Shown here one piece after another: positions 5,769 to 6,788 of a stretch of 6,788 nucleotides of DNA. The stretch is taken from contig JAIRLR010000069.1 of the NCBI GenBank assembly GCA_031259195.1, forward strand, positions 1-6,788, written 5' to 3'. Every line of letters starts with the position of its first letter. The first letter of the stretch is position 1. The notes under the pieces were generated by a model that saw only the letters and a list, made by a program, of their open reading frames with translations, did no database searches and was not told the DNA's origin. Both the position numbers and the translations under genes were made by a program. The stretch comes from Streptococcaceae bacterium (lineage in GTDB: Bacteria; Bacillota; Bacilli; Lactobacillales; Streptococcaceae).

Positions 5769-6722
5769 ATGTCTTTTGCATTAAAAGTGAAGAAGGAGTT
5801 AACGCTTCTTGTTGTTCATAAAGAGCATGCAAGAGCAGAACTTTCGGCCCTGATTCGGATGAATGGCTCGCTATCACTGCAAGAGTATCAGTTTATTTTA
5901 AATGTTCAAACGGAAAATCCCTCGATTGCTAGGCGTATTTTTTCCTTATTGAAAGAAACATATGATGTGCATGCAGAAGTTTTGGTGCGCAAGAAGATGA
6001 ACTTGAAAAAAAATAAAGTTTACATTGTTCGTCTGAAGCAAGGGACATCGAAAGTGTTGGCTGATTTAGAAATTTTAGATGGTATGATGTTTACGACAAA
6101 TGTCTCCGCAGATTTCAAAGACAATGCTCAAAAGATGAAGTCATACTTGCGTGGAGCATTTTTAGCCGGTGGTTCGGTAAATAATCCAGAGATTAGTCGG
6201 TATCATTTGGAGATTCATTCAACTTATGAAAATCATAATCAAGATATTTGTGAGATGATGAATTATTATGGATTGAATGCAAGTGTTTTAGTGCGGAAAT
6301 ATGGCTATATAAGCTATTTAAAAAGTTCGGAGAAGATTGCGGAGTTTTTAACCTTGATCGGGGCAACAAATTCGCGATTTAAATTTGAAGATGTACTGAT
6401 TATGCGTGACTTTCGAAATTCAGTAAATCGCTTGCAAAATGCAGAACTGGCCAATTTAAATAAAACAGTTGATGCAGCTTGTCGTCAGCTTGAAAATATT
6501 AAGTTAATTGAAAGTGTTCAGGGTTTGAAAAATTTGCCTCCAAAATTAATGGAGTTAGCCCAGATGCGTTTGAAACATCCTGATATTAGTCTAAAGGAGT
6601 TGGGTGTGATCTTGCCTAGTGGCTTTATTTCCAAATCAGGAATTAATCATCGAATGCGCAAATTAAATGAACTGGCCGAAAGAATTCGACACGAAAGTAG
6701 AGTTAGTAATGACAAAGAATAA
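5769..6722 (+). CDS. whiA: WhiA, DNA-binding protein / sporulation-division regulator
   Basis: ATG 5769 has AGAGGAG (5755-5761) seven bases upstream; the product is 317 residues, the normal WhiA length. The N-terminal half is the degenerate LAGLIDADG-homing-endonuclease-like domain; [15 protein letters not shown] (127-141) is its typical motif. The C-terminal part (about 245-307) is the helix-turn-helix domain, with [33 protein letters not shown]. The opening [24 protein letters not shown] is strongly Lactobacillales-like. In Streptomyces WhiA is a transcription factor for sporulation septation. In Firmicutes it is needed for normal division and growth without being a clear-cut regulator. It is co-transcribed with rapZ. 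The tail (RVSNDKE) overlaps the polA start by 14 bp, an unusual neighbour. Confidence 0.97.
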   Translation: MSFALKVKKELTLLVVHKEHARAELSALIRMNGSLSLQEYQFILNVQTENPSIARRIFSLLKETYDVHAEVLVRKKMNLKKNKVYIVRLKQGTSKVLADLEILDGMMFTTNVSADFKDNAQKMKSYLRGAFLAGGSVNNPEISRYHLEIHSTYENHNQDICEMMNYYGLNASVLVRKYGYISYLKSSEKIAEFLTLIGATNSRFKFEDVLIMRDFRNSVNRLQNAELANLNKTVDAACRQLENIKLIESVQGLKNLPPKLMELAQMRLKHPDISLKELGVILPSGFISKSGINHRMRKLNELAERIRHESRVSNDKE

Positions 6723-6788
6723 AATTTTATTAATTGATGGTAATTCCGTAATTATAAGGCTGGACGTAAAAAGATGCCAAGTGAGTTT
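6709..6788 (+). pseudogene. polA: DNA polymerase I start, internally deleted and frameshifted (runs off window)
   Basis: ATG 6709 begins [14 protein letters not shown], the canonical N-terminus of the PolA 5'-nuclease domain (normally followed by an aromatic-rich stretch such as AFRAFFAL). After GTA (6748-6750) this frame reads IIRLDVKRCQVS, which is not PolA. A different frame from 6753 reads YKAGRKKMPSEF, which matches the PolA segment normally found some 60 residues further on (compare E. coli HYKSHRPPMPDDL). So roughly 180-200 bp appear deleted, with a change of frame. A short shared GTA at the junction could have been the recombination point. The start overlaps whiA by 14 bp and has no strong ribosome site. 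The rest of the gene is outside the window. An assembly error or a restart further downstream cannot be excluded. Confidence 0.72.

Noticed and set aside
5722..5784. 20-codon frame between rapZ and whiA as a real small gene
   Set aside because: It overlaps the whiA start, resembles nothing I know, and is better explained as a leftover of a missing yvcK start.
6751..6788. An IS or intron inserted after the first polA codons
   Set aside because: The following bases read as PolA (YKAGRKKMPSEF) in another frame, so a deletion explains them better than an insertion.

Overview
This is an AT-rich, low-GC Firmicutes chromosome segment. HemW, PlsX, RapZ and WhiA all read like Lactobacillales proteins; I cannot name a genus from sequence alone. 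All genes lie on the + strand. In order they are: the end of an IS5-type insertion sequence, hemW, a DUF4097/YvlB-like gene followed by a PspC/YvlC-like gene, plsX, rapZ, whiA, and the first codons of polA, which looks broken.

The coding genes are ordinary housekeeping and envelope functions. HemW is a radical-SAM haem chaperone. The YvlB/YvlC-like pair is an envelope-stress type module. PlsX starts phospholipid synthesis by making acyl-phosphate. RapZ (YvcJ) is a P-loop nucleotide-binding regulator, and WhiA is a DNA-binding protein linked to division and growth. The gene order is unusual. plsX is followed by a terminator rather than fatty-acid or acpP genes. The yvcK gene that normally sits between rapZ and whiA is missing. 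whiA overlaps a polA start by 14 bp, and the polA reading frame breaks after 14 codons.

The gaps between genes are largely mobile DNA. Three complete miniature elements of 148 to 160 bp (186-345, 1625-1784, 2974-3121) have related terminal repeats (GAGCC/GAACC...GGTTC/GGCTC) and are each flanked by a 3-bp TNA target duplication (TAA, TAA, TTA). The same terminal sequence ends the IS at 373, so that IS is the likely source of the transposase. Two isolated right ends lie at 4714-4726, where one supplies the plsX stop codon, and at 4804-4814, just upstream of rapZ. A fourth miniature element (3534-3693), in the plsX leader, has different terminal repeats but shares a hairpin-forming core of about 48 bp with two of the others.

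Removing the elements in silico restores tidy ancestral sequences. The transposase regains an Arg-Arg C-terminus, and the yvlB-like stop codon returns to TAA about 20 bp ahead of the pspC start. Together with the missing yvcK and the polA deletion, this suggests a genome shaped by recent element expansion and gene loss. I see no sign of a new defence or biosynthetic system; the miniature-element family is the most interesting content.
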